Below, in pieces: positions 1 to 8,187 of a stretch of DNA of 64,000 bases. The DNA is taken from assembly GCA_028875225.1 (NCBI GenBank), contig JAPPFB010000011.1:62001-126000 (forward strand), written 5' to 3'. The notes below the pieces were generated by a model. It saw nothing but the letters and a program-made list of their open reading frames with translations. It did not search any database and was not told the DNA's origin. How positions within the stretch are numbered: position 1 is the stretch's first letter; every line of letters begins with the position of its first letter. Made by a program: the position numbers and the translations under genes. Origin of the DNA: Chloroflexota bacterium. GTDB lineage: Bacteria > Chloroflexota > Dehalococcoidia > Bin125.

Positions 1-956
1 ATGAGCTTCATCTCTTCGTCGGGGTTGCCGGAGAGGAAGGGGGTGCCGCGGTCGGCGCTGGCTGCGGCGGCGGTCGCGAGGGGCGGCTCGGTGAGGAGTG
101 ATCCGTCGATTGTGGGTCCGAAGGGGAGGCGGACGGACCACATTTCGTTCAGGTCCTCGAAGGCTGCGGCCTCGACGGCTGCCTGGGCAGCGATCAGATC
201 GTCCAGGGGCAGGCTGCGAAGTTGTTCGGCGGATTGTTGGTCGAGGCCGAGCTGGGCGTAGAACTGATCGGTCGTTGGTTGGGTGCCGTCGAAGAGGATG
301 CCGTGGTCGCCGGCGGTGCTCATGCCGATGGCTCGGTGGAACAGTCCCTGGGCCTCGGGCGAGACGAGCAGGCAGGCGACGGCGGCTCCGCCGGCGGATT
401 CGCCGAAGATGGTGACGTTGCCGGGGTCGCCGCCGAAGTTGGCGATGTTGTCCTGGACCCATCGCAGGGCGACGATCATGTCGCGCATGCCGAAATTGGC
501 TTGTCCGAGTGCGGGCTCGTGCAGGAATCCGAGGGCGCCGAGGCGGTAGTTGATGGTGACGACGACGACGTCTCCGCGTCGGGCGAGGTTCGCGCCGGAG
601 TAGAGCGGCTCGCTGCCGGAGCCGAGGGTGAATGCTCCGCCGTGGATCCAAAGCATGACGGGGCGTGAGGCGGCGTCGAGGGCTGGGGTCCAGAGGTTGA
701 GGTAGAGGCAGTCCTCGCTCTGGGGTTGCGGAGGCGAGGGGAGGAGTGCGTCGAGGGCGTCCATGCCCGCCTGGGGAGCGATGGGGGCTAATTCGGTGGC
801 GTCGCGGACGCCGTCCCAGCCGGGATGGGGCTGGGGGGCGCGGAAGCGCAGGTCCTTGATTGGTGGGGCGGCGTAGGGCACGCCTCGGAAGACGGCGAGG
901 TCGCCTTCGATGGCGCCCTGGATTCGTCCGGTGGTGGTCTGGGCGATGGAGGGCAT
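1..956 (-). CDS. Carboxylesterase (type B family), 3' end cut by window edge
   Basis: Alpha/beta-hydrolase of the carboxylesterase type B family, expected to hydrolyse carboxylic esters. About 318 residues are visible, read from an ATG at 956; the C-terminal third, with the catalytic His, lies outside the window. The N-terminus carries FRGVPYAAPP, the EDCLYLN motif, the oxyanion-hole HGGA near residues 105-108, and the nucleophile elbow GESAGG with Ser near residue 187. No signal peptide is seen, so it is probably cytoplasmic. It is clearly paralogous to the complete 508-residue esterase at 48596-50122, sharing nearly every motif. The natural substrate cannot be told from sequence. The upstream gap to the serine hydrolase holds a C/G-rich hairpin repeat. 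Confidence 0.9.
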   Translation of the reverse strand, partial: MPSIAQTTTGRIQGAIEGDLAVFRGVPYAAPPIKDLRFRAPQPHPGWDGVRDATELAPIAPQAGMDALDALLPSPPQPQSEDCLYLNLWTPALDAASRPVMLWIHGGAFTLGSGSEPLYSGANLARRGDVVVVTINYRLGALGFLHEPALGQANFGMRDMIVALRWVQDNIANFGGDPGNVTIFGESAGGAAVACLLVSPEAQGLFHRAIGMSTAGDHGILFDGTQPTTDQFYAQLGLDQQSAEQLRSLPLDDLIAAQAAVEAAAFEDLNEMWSVRLPFGPTIDGSLLTEPPLATAAAASADRGTPFLSGNPDEEMKL

Positions 957-1034
957 CTGGGGTTCCTGTGGCTCTGGGTATTGCGTGGCGCAGGGTAGGG
1001 CTGTTTGGGTAGAGGCGATTGGTAGACGACTGTG

Positions 1035-1095
1035 GTCTGCCGGGAGCCCCCCTCTGCCTTCGGCATCTCCCCCCGCCGCGGGGGGGAGAACAGGA
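1035..1095. repeat. Interspersed CT/GA hairpin repeat, copy A
   Basis: Intergenic element between divergent esterase and serine-hydrolase genes. It reads GTCTG..GGGAG, a C run, CTCTGCC, CGGCATCTCCCCCCGC, then GCGGGGGGAGA and ACAGG. The C6/G6 halves form a strong hairpin. The same order of blocks recurs at 5293-5362, so this is a dispersed repeat rather than a gene-specific terminator. Function unknown. Confidence 0.7.
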
Positions 1096-1166
1096 ATGAT
1101 GGGAACGAGGCTGGGGGTCCGATAGTCGGCTAGGGTTGGCTTGAGGTTCGTGGATGGATTTGATTG

Positions 1167-2387
1167 ATGAGTCTGGTCGCGGGTGGGTTGGGGTTTGAGC
1201 GGAAGGCACTCGCGCGGCTTGATGGACATTTGCTGTCGCAGTACGTCGACGCGGGGAGGATTTCGGGGTGTGTGGTCCTGGTGGCTCATCGGGGGGAGGT
1301 GGTTCACCTGTCGGCTCTGGGGATGATGGACCGGGAGCGGCAGGCTCCGATTCAGCGGGATTCGTTGTTTCGGATCTATTCGATGTCGAAGCCGATTACG
1401 TCGGTGGCGATGATGCAGCTGCATGAGCGGGGATTGTTCCAGCTGGGCGATCCGGTGTCGCGGTTCATTCCTGAGTGGCGGGGTTTGCGGGTGTTTGCGG
1501 GTGGTGCGTACCCGGACTATGAGTCGAATGCGCCGGAGCGGGAGATGACGATGCGGGATTTGCTGTCGCATCAGTCGGGGTTGACGTACGGGTTCCAGGG
1601 GGGACCGGTCGAGGAGGGATACTTCGCGCGTGAGGTGTATCGGGCGGGAACGATGCGGGGTCGGGAATTGCGGTCGATGGTGGAGCGGTTGGGTGAGTTG
1701 CCGTTGAAGTTTTCTCCGGGCGAGCGCTGGAACTATGGGCTGTCCACGGATGTGTGCGGGTACCTGGTGGAGGTGATCACGGGACGGAGGTTCGATGAGT
1801 ACCTGCGGACCGAGATCTTCGAGCCGTTGGGGATGGTCGACACGGGCTTCCATGTGCCGACCGAGCAGCACGATCGTCTGGCGGCGAGCTATGAGATGGG
1901 GACGGACGGCGAGCTGCGCCAGAGCGATCTGTTCGGGGCGGATGAGTTCCTGGAGCCGCCGACGTTCCTGTCGGGCGGGGGCGGGTTGGTCTCGACGGCT
2001 GAGGACTACTGGCGGTTCTGCCAGATGATGCTGAACGGCGGTGCGCTTGATGGGGTTCGCGTGCTTGGTCCGAAGACGGTTGAGCTAATGACGATGAATC
2101 ACTTGCCCGACGGGGCCGAGCTCAGCGCGTGCGCTCTGGGGACGTGGGCTGATCGGAAGTATGACGGGATTGGCTTCGGGCTGGGGTTTGCGGTGGTGCT
2201 GGACCCGGTCCGGACGCCGTCGGCGGGGAGCGTGGGCGAGTACTACTGGGAAGGGTCGGCGAGCACGACGTTCTGGATCGATCCGGTCGAGGAGTTGGTG
2301 GTGGTCTTCATGACTCAGTTGATGCCGTCGGATACCTTCGACTTTCGAGGTGAACTCAAGCAGGTGCTGTACGCGGGGCTGGTTTGA
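1167..2387 (+). CDS. Serine hydrolase, beta-lactamase/class C esterase-like (tandem copy 1)
   Basis: Member of the beta-lactamase-related serine hydrolase family (class C penicillin-binding fold, EstB-type esterases). The SxxK catalytic motif is SMSK, Ser72/Lys75 from the ATG at 1167; the second motif tyrosine is probably in WNYGLSTDV. Other family landmarks are LLSHQSGLTYG, FEPLGMVDTGF and SGGGGLVSTAEDY. Length 406 residues, usual for the family, with no signal peptide, so probably a cytoplasmic esterase or amidase rather than an antibiotic lactamase. A TTG three bases upstream is an alternative start. The next gene is a close paralogue starting right at its stop, so the two are likely co-transcribed. 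Substrate unknown. Confidence 0.88.
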   Translation: MSLVAGGLGFERKALARLDGHLLSQYVDAGRISGCVVLVAHRGEVVHLSALGMMDRERQAPIQRDSLFRIYSMSKPITSVAMMQLHERGLFQLGDPVSRFIPEWRGLRVFAGGAYPDYESNAPEREMTMRDLLSHQSGLTYGFQGGPVEEGYFAREVYRAGTMRGRELRSMVERLGELPLKFSPGERWNYGLSTDVCGYLVEVITGRRFDEYLRTEIFEPLGMVDTGFHVPTEQHDRLAASYEMGTDGELRQSDLFGADEFLEPPTFLSGGGGLVSTAEDYWRFCQMMLNGGALDGVRVLGPKTVELMTMNHLPDGAELSACALGTWADRKYDGIGFGLGFAVVLDPVRTPSAGSVGEYYWEGSASTTFWIDPVEELVVVFMTQLMPSDTFDFRGELKQVLYAGLV

Positions 2388-2404
2388 CGGCGCCGCGAGT
2401 TGAA

Positions 2405-3655
2405 ATGAAAGCGACAACAAGCATGACAGCGACCGTTGGCAATACCGGGATCTCGATTGAATCGCTGGCTCGTCTGGACCGGCACCTGCTGGCTCGGTAC
2501 ATCGAGCCGGAGAAGATTGCGGGTTGTCTGACGCTGATTTCGCGGCGGGGAGAGATTGCGCACTTCTCGGCGATGGGGAGCATGGACCGCGAGCGCGGGA
2601 AGCCGATGGCGACGGATACGATCTTCCGGTTTTACTCGATGACGAAGCCGATCACATCGGTGGCGCTGATGCAGCTGCATGAGCGGGGAATGTTCCAACT
2701 GACCGATCCGGTGAGCCGGTTTATCCCTCAATGGCGCGATCTACAGGTGATGTCCGATCCCGGCGGTCCGGTCACGGACACCTGTCCGCCGGCGCGTCCG
2801 ATGTCGATGCGCGACGTGCTTTCGCATCAGAGCGGTCTGACCTACGGGTTCATGGAGGTTGCGGGGGCAGGGCTGGAACGGGCCTACAACGAGGCCGAGG
2901 TGTACTCGGCCGGGACGATGAGGGGCCGTGACCTGCAATCGATGATCGACCGGCTGGCGGAGCTGCCGCTGAAGTTCTCGCCGGGCGAGAACTGGAACTA
3001 CAGCGTCTCCACGGACGTCTGCGGCTACCTCGTGCAGACGATCTCGGGCCAGCGATTCGACGAGTACCTGGCGGAGCACATCTTTGAGCCGCTGGGGATG
3101 GTGGATACGGGGTTCGACGTGCCGGCTGAGAAGATTGAGCGGTTTGCGGCCAACTACGAGCGGGGTCCGGACCGGCGGTTACGGCTGCTGGACGATCCAG
3201 CGACGAGCCACTACGCGGAGCCGCAGACGTTTTTCTCGGGCGGGGGCGGGCTGGTGTCGACGGCGCATGACTATCACCGGTTCTGTCAGATGCTGCTGAA
3301 CGGCGGCGAGCTGGACGGAGCTCGGCTGCTGGGTCCAAAGACGATCGAGCTAATGACAATGAATCACCTGCCGGACGGGCAGGATCTGTCGGAGCGGGCG
3401 CTGGGCAGCTTCTCGGAGACGGCGAATGACGGGGTGGGGTTTGGTCTGGGGTTTGCGATGATCGTGGATCTCCCGCGGACTCAGAACGTGGGCTCGATTG
3501 GCGAGTACTACTGGGGCGGCGCGGCGAGCACGATCTTCTGGATTGATCCGGCGGAGGAGATGATCGTGATCTTCCTGACGCAGTTCATGCCGTCGGGGAC
3601 GTTCAATTTCCGCGGTCAGATCAAGCAGATCCTGTATCCGGGTCTGGTGGGGTGA
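2405..3655 (+). CDS. Serine hydrolase, beta-lactamase/class C esterase-like (tandem copy 2)
   Basis: Second, closely related copy of the preceding serine hydrolase. SxxK is SMTK (Ser78/Lys81 from the ATG at 2405), with YSVSTDVCGYLVQ as the tyrosine region and SGGGGLVSTAHDY near the active-site rim. Whole blocks are shared with copy 1, such as KFSPGE.WNY, FEPLGMVDTGF, TMNHLPDG and GLGFA. The start is uncertain: a TTG at 2384 overlaps the upstream stop, and ATGs lie at 2405 and 2423. I chose 2405 because it is the first ATG, but no strong ribosome-binding site decides it. The pair looks like a tandem duplication with divergence in the insert around residues 110-130, which may alter substrate preference. 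Confidence 0.87.
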   Translation: MKATTSMTATVGNTGISIESLARLDRHLLARYIEPEKIAGCLTLISRRGEIAHFSAMGSMDRERGKPMATDTIFRFYSMTKPITSVALMQLHERGMFQLTDPVSRFIPQWRDLQVMSDPGGPVTDTCPPARPMSMRDVLSHQSGLTYGFMEVAGAGLERAYNEAEVYSAGTMRGRDLQSMIDRLAELPLKFSPGENWNYSVSTDVCGYLVQTISGQRFDEYLAEHIFEPLGMVDTGFDVPAEKIERFAANYERGPDRRLRLLDDPATSHYAEPQTFFSGGGGLVSTAHDYHRFCQMLLNGGELDGARLLGPKTIELMTMNHLPDGQDLSERALGSFSETANDGVGFGLGFAMIVDLPRTQNVGSIGEYYWGGAASTIFWIDPAEEMIVIFLTQFMPSGTFNFRGQIKQILYPGLVG

Positions 3656-3675
3656 CGCGGGATACAGGGAACAGG

Positions 3676-4119
3676 TCAGGCGTTGCCGTTTTGCCCAGTT
3701 TGGATCTGGTTGAGCGTTCGGACGACCTGATCCAGCGTCTGCACGATCTGGTCGGTCTTGTCGTTCAGCGTCGCGACATCTGCTTCAATTTGATCGGTCT
3801 TACCATTCAGGGCGAGTAGGTTCGCTTCGATCCGTTCAAGCCGACTGTCGGTCCGGGAGAATTCTGGGGCCATTACGCCGATCAGAATCTCGCATATTCG
3901 ACGCTCGGAACCAGTGGTGTGAGAGGGAATGCGTTGCTCAAGCTCGCGCCGCTTTCCCATCGTCATGGCTGCACCGTCCCTCATCGCGCCACATACCACC
4001 TTGCCTGATGAAGTGTACAGCCTTGCCCTCCCGACACAGATCGACGAGAGCGCAGCGGATCTGCCGGGCGACACCATTTCCACCTCTTCCGTATCGCAGT
4101 CGATTTCGACAATCGACAT
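3676..4119 (-). CDS. Hypothetical protein with C-terminal coiled coil
   Basis: I do not recognise a family. The C-terminal half is a regular coiled coil with two near-identical units, LNGKTDQIEADVAT and LNDKTDQIVQT, followed by VVRTLNQIQ; these give a heptad-like hydrophobic spacing and suggest oligomerisation. The N-terminal part is unusual and starts MSIVEIDCDTEEVEMVSPGR. Starts are possible at 4179, 4119 and 3963 (MTMGKRRELEQ). From about 4060 to 3938 another minus-strand frame also looks protein-like (CALVDLCREGKAVHF), so this may be two small genes or one frameshifted gene with the coiled-coil protein beginning at 3963. Third-position GC is lower than in neighbours. No functional link to the flanking hydrolases is visible. 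Confidence 0.5.
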   Translation of the reverse strand: MSIVEIDCDTEEVEMVSPGRSAALSSICVGRARLYTSSGKVVCGAMRDGAAMTMGKRRELEQRIPSHTTGSERRICEILIGVMAPEFSRTDSRLERIEANLLALNGKTDQIEADVATLNDKTDQIVQTLDQVVRTLNQIQTGQNGNA

Positions 4120-4292
4120 ATTCTGAGGTCTGTCTTCTCGCTCCCGTTCTCTTGGGATGTTGCGCATTGGTGGACTCAAGTCGTAGAGGATTCGGATGAG
4201 CGTTCCACGGAGTGTCCCAAGACGAGCTGAAGGCCAGGCTGCTCAACAGCTAGACTTCTTCCACGTTCGATCTGATTGAATCTGGAACAAGC

Positions 4293-5273
4293 ATGGCCGA
4301 CATTCCTGAGACTCTTCCGACCTATGACCAGCTGCCGTACAAGGCTGGGAATCCCGCCAAGACGGCGTGGGGGTTGTTTGGCGATGACGACGAGGTGGGG
4401 ATGTTCAACCTGCAGACTCCGGAGCGGATTGTGCAGGCGGCGTCTTTGATCAACAAGGGCAAGATGTTCCCGATGAACTGGGATCAGTCGTTGCCGAGCC
4501 CTCCGCTGTACAACCGCGGGGCGGTTCGGCACACGGTGATGCGTCGGGCGGGGTTTGGTCACCACGGGGATGACGTGCTGGACAATTTCTACACGCAGCA
4601 GTCCTCGCAGTGGGACGCGCTGACGCATGTGGGCGATTTCGAGCATGGGTTCTGGGGCGGCGTGACGAACGAGTGGCTGCTGGAGCACCAGGACGCTCCC
4701 AAGCTGGGGATTGAGCACTGGGCGCAGCGCGGGATTGCGGGTCGGGCGGTGCTGCTCGACCTGGGACGCTGGTTCGAGTCGCAGGGGTCGCCGCTGCCGA
4801 TGGACGAGTACCGGCCGATCACGGCGGATGAGCTTGAGGCGTGCCGGGCGGCTCAGGGGGTTGAGCTGCGGGACGGCGACGTGCTGTTGATCCGGATTGG
4901 CTGGATCGGCTGGTACGAGCAGACGGACTTCATGGTTCGACAGTCGCTCTCGCAGATGCCGAACCTGGCGTTTCCGGGACTGGGCTGCTCGGAGGAGATG
5001 GCGGCGTACCTCTTCGACCACCATCCGTCGGCGGTGTGCTCGGACAATCCGGCGCTGGAGGCGTGGCCGCCGCCGAACTTTGCCGATCCGGACGGATTCC
5101 TGCATCACTGGATCATCGGTCGGTTCGGGATGGCGATCGGGGAGATGTTCACGCTCGACGCGCTGGCCGACGACTGCGCCGAGGACGGCGTGTACGAGAG
5201 CTTCTTCGCGGCTGCGCCGCTGAACGTGACCGGCGGCACGGGTAGTCCACCGAATGGTCTGGCGATCAAATAG
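4293..5273 (+). CDS. Cyclase family protein (kynurenine formamidase-like hydrolase)
   Basis: 326-residue protein of the cyclase family (PF04199), metal-dependent hydrolases related to kynurenine formamidase and isatin hydrolase that act on amide or lactam bonds. The family core is seen as SSQWDALTHVGDFEHG, with QWDALTH at residues 106-112 supplying metal-binding His and Asp; NRGVVLLDLGRW-type sequence (IAGRAVLLDLGRW) and DVLLIRIGW follow. The N-terminal arm GDDDEVGMFN is typical of the longer subfamily. ATG 4293 has a weak GGAA upstream. It stands alone on the plus strand between an unrelated minus-strand gene and a repeat-bearing gap; nothing nearby suggests tryptophan catabolism, so the substrate is open. 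Confidence 0.82.
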   Translation: MADIPETLPTYDQLPYKAGNPAKTAWGLFGDDDEVGMFNLQTPERIVQAASLINKGKMFPMNWDQSLPSPPLYNRGAVRHTVMRRAGFGHHGDDVLDNFYTQQSSQWDALTHVGDFEHGFWGGVTNEWLLEHQDAPKLGIEHWAQRGIAGRAVLLDLGRWFESQGSPLPMDEYRPITADELEACRAAQGVELRDGDVLLIRIGWIGWYEQTDFMVRQSLSQMPNLAFPGLGCSEEMAAYLFDHHPSAVCSDNPALEAWPPPNFADPDGFLHHWIIGRFGMAIGEMFTLDALADDCAEDGVYESFFAAAPLNVTGGTGSPPNGLAIK

Positions 5274-5292
5274 GTCGTAGCCTAGGTGCGTG

Positions 5293-5400
5293 GAGTCTGT
5301 TGGGAGTCCCCCCTCTGCCCACGGCATCTCCCCCCGCTTACGCGGGGGGAGAGCAAACAGGTGGAGCGGCATCTTACCCCGCTTAAGCGGGGGGAGAGCG
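5293..5400. repeat. Interspersed CT/GA hairpin repeat, copy B with an extra half-unit
   Basis: Intergenic copy of the element at 1035-1095, with the same block order: GTCTG..GGGAG, C run, CTCTGCC, CGGCATCTCCCCCCGC, GCGGGGGGAGAG, ACAGG. Its loop is CTTAC. A second shortened unit follows immediately (GGCATCTTACCCCGC, loop TTAA, GCGGGGGGAGAGC), giving two hairpins in a row. The array ends 25 bases before the macro-domain gene. Confidence 0.7.
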
Positions 5401-5425
5401 GAATCCATGGACGAGGGCTGAGGAC

Positions 5426-5956
5426 ATGACGGATTCGACGATCGAAGTTGTCCAGGGCGACATCACCCAGCAGGAGGTGGACGCCATCGTCAACGCGGCG
5501 AACAACCATCTCTGGATGGGCGCGGGGACGGCGGGGGCGATCGTGCGGGCGGGCGGTCGGGAGATCGAGGATGAGGCGATTCGGCAGGGTCCGATTGAGG
5601 TGGGCGAAGCGATCGTTACGGGTTCGGGGGATCTGTCGTGCAAGCACGTGATCCATGCTGCGGCGATGGGACAGGATCTGTACACGTCGGCTGAGAAGAT
5701 TCGCGCCTCGACCGACAATGCGCTCAAGCGGGCGGAGGAACTGGGTCTTTCATCGGTCGCATTTCCCGCGCTGGGAACCGGCGTGGGCGGCTTCGACTAC
5801 ACGCAGGCGGCGGAGATCATGCTGACGGTGTGCTACGAACACTCCGGCGGCGACCGCAGCGTGCGTACGATTCGCTTCGTGCTGTTTGACCAGCGCGCCT
5901 ACGAGGCGTTTGAGCAGGTCTGGCAGAACCTCGAGGCCGCTGCCGAGGTTCAGTAA
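5426..5956 (+). CDS. Macro domain protein (ADP-ribose-binding / deacylating)
   Basis: Single macro domain of 176 residues, predicted to bind ADP-ribose or hydrolyse O-acetyl-ADP-ribose and related esters. Diagnostic features are GDIT (11-14), IVNAANNHLWMGAGTAGAI starting at 21 with the substrate-binding Asn pair, the glycine loop GAGTAG, HVIHAAA, and FPALGTGVGGF with GTGVGG at 117-122 forming the phosphate loop. The catalytic Asp of MacroD-type enzymes is not evident after the Asn pair, so the exact chemistry is unsure. A GAGGAC-like ribosome-binding site precedes the ATG. The following small gene is 26 bases downstream and may be co-transcribed. No ADP-ribosyltransferase partner is seen in the window. 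Confidence 0.88.
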   Translation: MTDSTIEVVQGDITQQEVDAIVNAANNHLWMGAGTAGAIVRAGGREIEDEAIRQGPIEVGEAIVTGSGDLSCKHVIHAAAMGQDLYTSAEKIRASTDNALKRAEELGLSSVAFPALGTGVGGFDYTQAAEIMLTVCYEHSGGDRSVRTIRFVLFDQRAYEAFEQVWQNLEAAAEVQ

Positions 5957-5982
5957 TCGAGATTGACCAACAGGAGACTGCC

Positions 5983-6342
5983 ATGTCCCGTCGCATCGAC
6001 CATTGCGCCCTTGAGGTGCAGCTGACACCGGGCTCCGACGAATGGACGCGAGTGACCGGGCTGAGCGAGGCCGAATGGACGGGTTTCGCCCCGGCCGGCT
6101 GCGGGGTTGACCAGGGGCGGGTGATCGCGTTGCCCGATGACGCCGACTCCGGCTTGCTGGATCCGGACGCGCCTGACCGGATCTGGCGATTGTTGGATTC
6201 CGACGGGGAGCCGCTGTTCGAGTTCGTGGGCTACGTGGATGATCGGCGGCCTCGCAAGCGGGGATTCATCATCTTGGGGATCAGTACGACTCCAGAATTG
6301 CTGGGCGCGTGGTCCGAGCTGCAACCGGCGGTGGTTGACTGA
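5983..6342 (+). CDS. Hypothetical protein, 119 residues
   Basis: No family recognised. The gene has a good ribosome-binding site (AGGAGA seven bases before ATG 5983) and codon use like its neighbours, so it is likely real. The protein is acidic and soluble, with several tryptophans and no membrane segment or cysteine cluster. The middle contains LLDPDAPDRIWRLLD and a beta-hairpin-like LFEFVGYVDD; the end contains IILGISTTPELLGAW. It lies between the macro-domain gene and the cobalamin adenosyltransferase on the same strand, but a separate promoter seems to serve the latter. Confidence 0.65.
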   Translation: MSRRIDHCALEVQLTPGSDEWTRVTGLSEAEWTGFAPAGCGVDQGRVIALPDDADSGLLDPDAPDRIWRLLDSDGEPLFEFVGYVDDRRPRKRGFIILGISTTPELLGAWSELQPAVVD

Positions 6343-6360
6343 TTCGAGACCGCTCGCGGA

Positions 6361-6366
6361 TACCAT
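6361..6366 (+). promoter_or_regulatory. Putative -10 element of a leaderless promoter (TACCAT)
   Basis: TACCAT ends 6 bases before ATG 6373 of the adenosyltransferase, and no ribosome-binding site is present. TTGACT at 6335-6340 could be the -35 but is 20 bases away. Spacing of this type recurs at several genes in the window. Confidence 0.4.
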
Positions 6367-6372
6367 TGGACC

Positions 6373-6945
6373 ATGCCGCACTACACGCGCTCTGGCGACG
6401 ACGGCTCCACGACCCTGTGGGGCGGGGGGCGGATTGCCAAGGACCATCCTCAGCCGGAGGCGTACGGCGCGATCGACGAGGCGTCGTCGGCGCTGGGCCT
6501 GGGTCGAGCGTTGTCGACGGATTCGCGTACGCGCGAGATCGCGATTGAGATCCAACGACGGTTGTACCTGATCATGGCCGAGTTGGCGGTCGCGCCGGGG
6601 AAGCCGATCCCGGAAGATTTTGCGACTCGTGCAGACGATGTCGATCGACTCGAAGCCTGGGCGGCCGAATTGGAGGATCTGGCGCCTCCGCCGAATGAGT
6701 TCGTGTTGCCGGGCGGTTCGCCGGGTTCGGCGGCGCTGGACCTGGCGCGGACCACGATCCGGCGCGCGGAGCGCGAAGCCGTGCGGCTGCGCGGGCACGG
6801 TCATCCGGTCAACGACGAGACGATCCGCTATCTCAACCGTGCGTCTTCGGTGCTGTTCGACCTGGCGCGCTACGAAGAGCAACAGGCGGGGGTGGATGCG
6901 ATTCGGTCGCGGTCAGCGACGCCCAGCGACGTGGCGGCTCAGTGA
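6373..6945 (+). CDS. Cob(I)yrinic acid a,c-diamide adenosyltransferase, PduO type
   Basis: PduO-family ATP:cob(I)alamin adenosyltransferase, which transfers the 5'-deoxyadenosyl group of ATP to Co(I) corrinoid to make adenosylcobalamin. The ATP-binding N-terminus is YTRSGDDGSTTLWGGGR (4-20), followed by AIDEASSALGLGRA; FVLPGGSPGSAALDLART (110-127), RRAERE (130-135) and YLNRASSVLFDLARY (153-167) are the classical later motifs. At 190 residues it is the normal length for a cytoplasmic trimer. The start is the ATG at 6373, which lacks a ribosome-binding site but sits just downstream of a -10-like hexamer. Its stop overlaps the GTG of the TolB-like gene by four bases. No B12-dependent enzyme lies in the window. 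Confidence 0.93.
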   Translation: MPHYTRSGDDGSTTLWGGGRIAKDHPQPEAYGAIDEASSALGLGRALSTDSRTREIAIEIQRRLYLIMAELAVAPGKPIPEDFATRADDVDRLEAWAAELEDLAPPPNEFVLPGGSPGSAALDLARTTIRRAEREAVRLRGHGHPVNDETIRYLNRASSVLFDLARYEEQQAGVDAIRSRSATPSDVAAQ

Positions 6946-8180
6946 GTGACATGACGCCGACGCCGCTGGCACTGATTTCCGAAGACGCCTCGCTGCGGAT
7001 TGCCCAGATCCAGGGGTCGGGAGGGGATTGGAGCGCCGACCTGGTGACGCGGCTGGACATGAAGGCCGAAGGGATGGTCTTCATGTGGCCGTCGTGGTCG
7101 CCGAGCGGGGATCGGATCGCCGTGTCCGCGTCCTCGCAGCGACGCGAGGATCCTCGGCTGGAGCTGTGGTGCGGGCCCTACCACGAGGGACCGACCGCGC
7201 CGATTTTCACGAATCCGAGGGACGGCCGCCAGGTGATCGCCGCGGGCCTGGCGCACTACGTCAACTGGGCGCCGTCGGGTCGCGCGCTGGCGGTGGTCGG
7301 CAACGTGGGCAGCGGGCTCGCGGTCAACCTGGTGGCGGCCAGCGGGCAGGGTCGAGCGCGTCGTCTCGTGGACGGCGCGCCGCTGTACTTCGCCTGGGCG
7401 CCCGACGGTCGAGCGGTGATTGTGCACCGAGCCGCGCAACTGGTCCTGTTTGACCTCAGCGCCGAGTCGGAAGGGCCGATCCAGATTCAGCGAGTGCGAC
7501 CCAGCTTCCGTTCGCCCGCCTGGTCGCCGGACGGGTCGTCGTTCTACTTCGCGAAGCCACGGCCGGGAGGCGGTTCGATTATCGTCGGAGCGCGGCGCAG
7601 CGAGGTTGGGTCGGGCGCGGAGCACGAAGAGTTGATGGAGTTGACGGGGCCGGCATCGTTTGTGGCGTCGCGCAGCGACGACCGACTGGCCGTGTTGACG
7701 TTGTCGCAGGGTGACGCCGAGGGGCGCAACCTGACGATTCTCGATCCGGTGACCGGCGTGCAGCAACCAGTTATCGACCGGACAATCAACGGGATCTTCT
7801 GGGCGCCGGACGGTCGGGCAGTGTTCGCGTTCGAGCCGCAACCATCGAGCACGATGATCTCACTGACCCGCTACGACCTGAACCGCGACGGGGAATACAC
7901 CGGCAGCATGCGACTGGCCCGGTTCCAGCCGTCGGCGGAGTTTGCGACGATGCTCAACTTCCATGATCAGTTTGCGCATTCCCACGAGATCGTGAGCCCC
8001 TGCGGAAGCTGGATCACGTTTGCCGGGCTGGCGCTGGGCAACGGCGGTTCTGGTCGTCGCGGGTTTGGTCCGCAGAACGGCTGCTACGTCGTGCCGACCG
8101 ACGGCTCGGCTCCAGCGCGACGCGTCTCAGCGGGCAGCATCTCGTTTTTCCCCCCTGCCGTGCCCGAGCAGTCAGGCTGA
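6942..8180 (+). CDS. TolB-like beta-propeller (PD40 repeat) protein
   Basis: 412-residue protein built of PD40/WD40-like propeller repeats. At least five repeat cores are visible: WSPSGDRIAVS, WAPSGRALAVV, WAPDGRAVIVH, WSPDGSSFYF and WAPDGRAVFAF. Such propellers usually bind partner proteins or act as lids in peptidases; here there is no peptidase domain and no signal peptide or membrane segment, so a cytoplasmic scaffold role is inferred. The GTG at 6942 overlaps the adenosyltransferase stop as GTGA; an ATG at 6951 is the alternative. The coupling suggests co-expression with the cobalamin enzyme, but no functional link is known to me. Confidence 0.75.
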   Translation: MSDMTPTPLALISEDASLRIAQIQGSGGDWSADLVTRLDMKAEGMVFMWPSWSPSGDRIAVSASSQRREDPRLELWCGPYHEGPTAPIFTNPRDGRQVIAAGLAHYVNWAPSGRALAVVGNVGSGLAVNLVAASGQGRARRLVDGAPLYFAWAPDGRAVIVHRAAQLVLFDLSAESEGPIQIQRVRPSFRSPAWSPDGSSFYFAKPRPGGGSIIVGARRSEVGSGAEHEELMELTGPASFVASRSDDRLAVLTLSQGDAEGRNLTILDPVTGVQQPVIDRTINGIFWAPDGRAVFAFEPQPSSTMISLTRYDLNRDGEYTGSMRLARFQPSAEFATMLNFHDQFAHSHEIVSPCGSWITFAGLALGNGGSGRRGFGPQNGCYVVPTDGSAPARRVSAGSISFFPPAVPEQSG

Positions 8181-8187
8181 GGAGCAC

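Noticed and set aside
1-668. Plus-strand open frames at the left edge
   Set aside because: They are antisense to a truncated carboxylesterase read on the minus strand with GESAGG and HGGA motifs.
4176-5408. 410-residue minus-strand open frame opposite the cyclase gene
   Set aside because: Arg/His-rich translation without family motifs; it mirrors the coding strand of a clear cyclase gene in GC-rich DNA.
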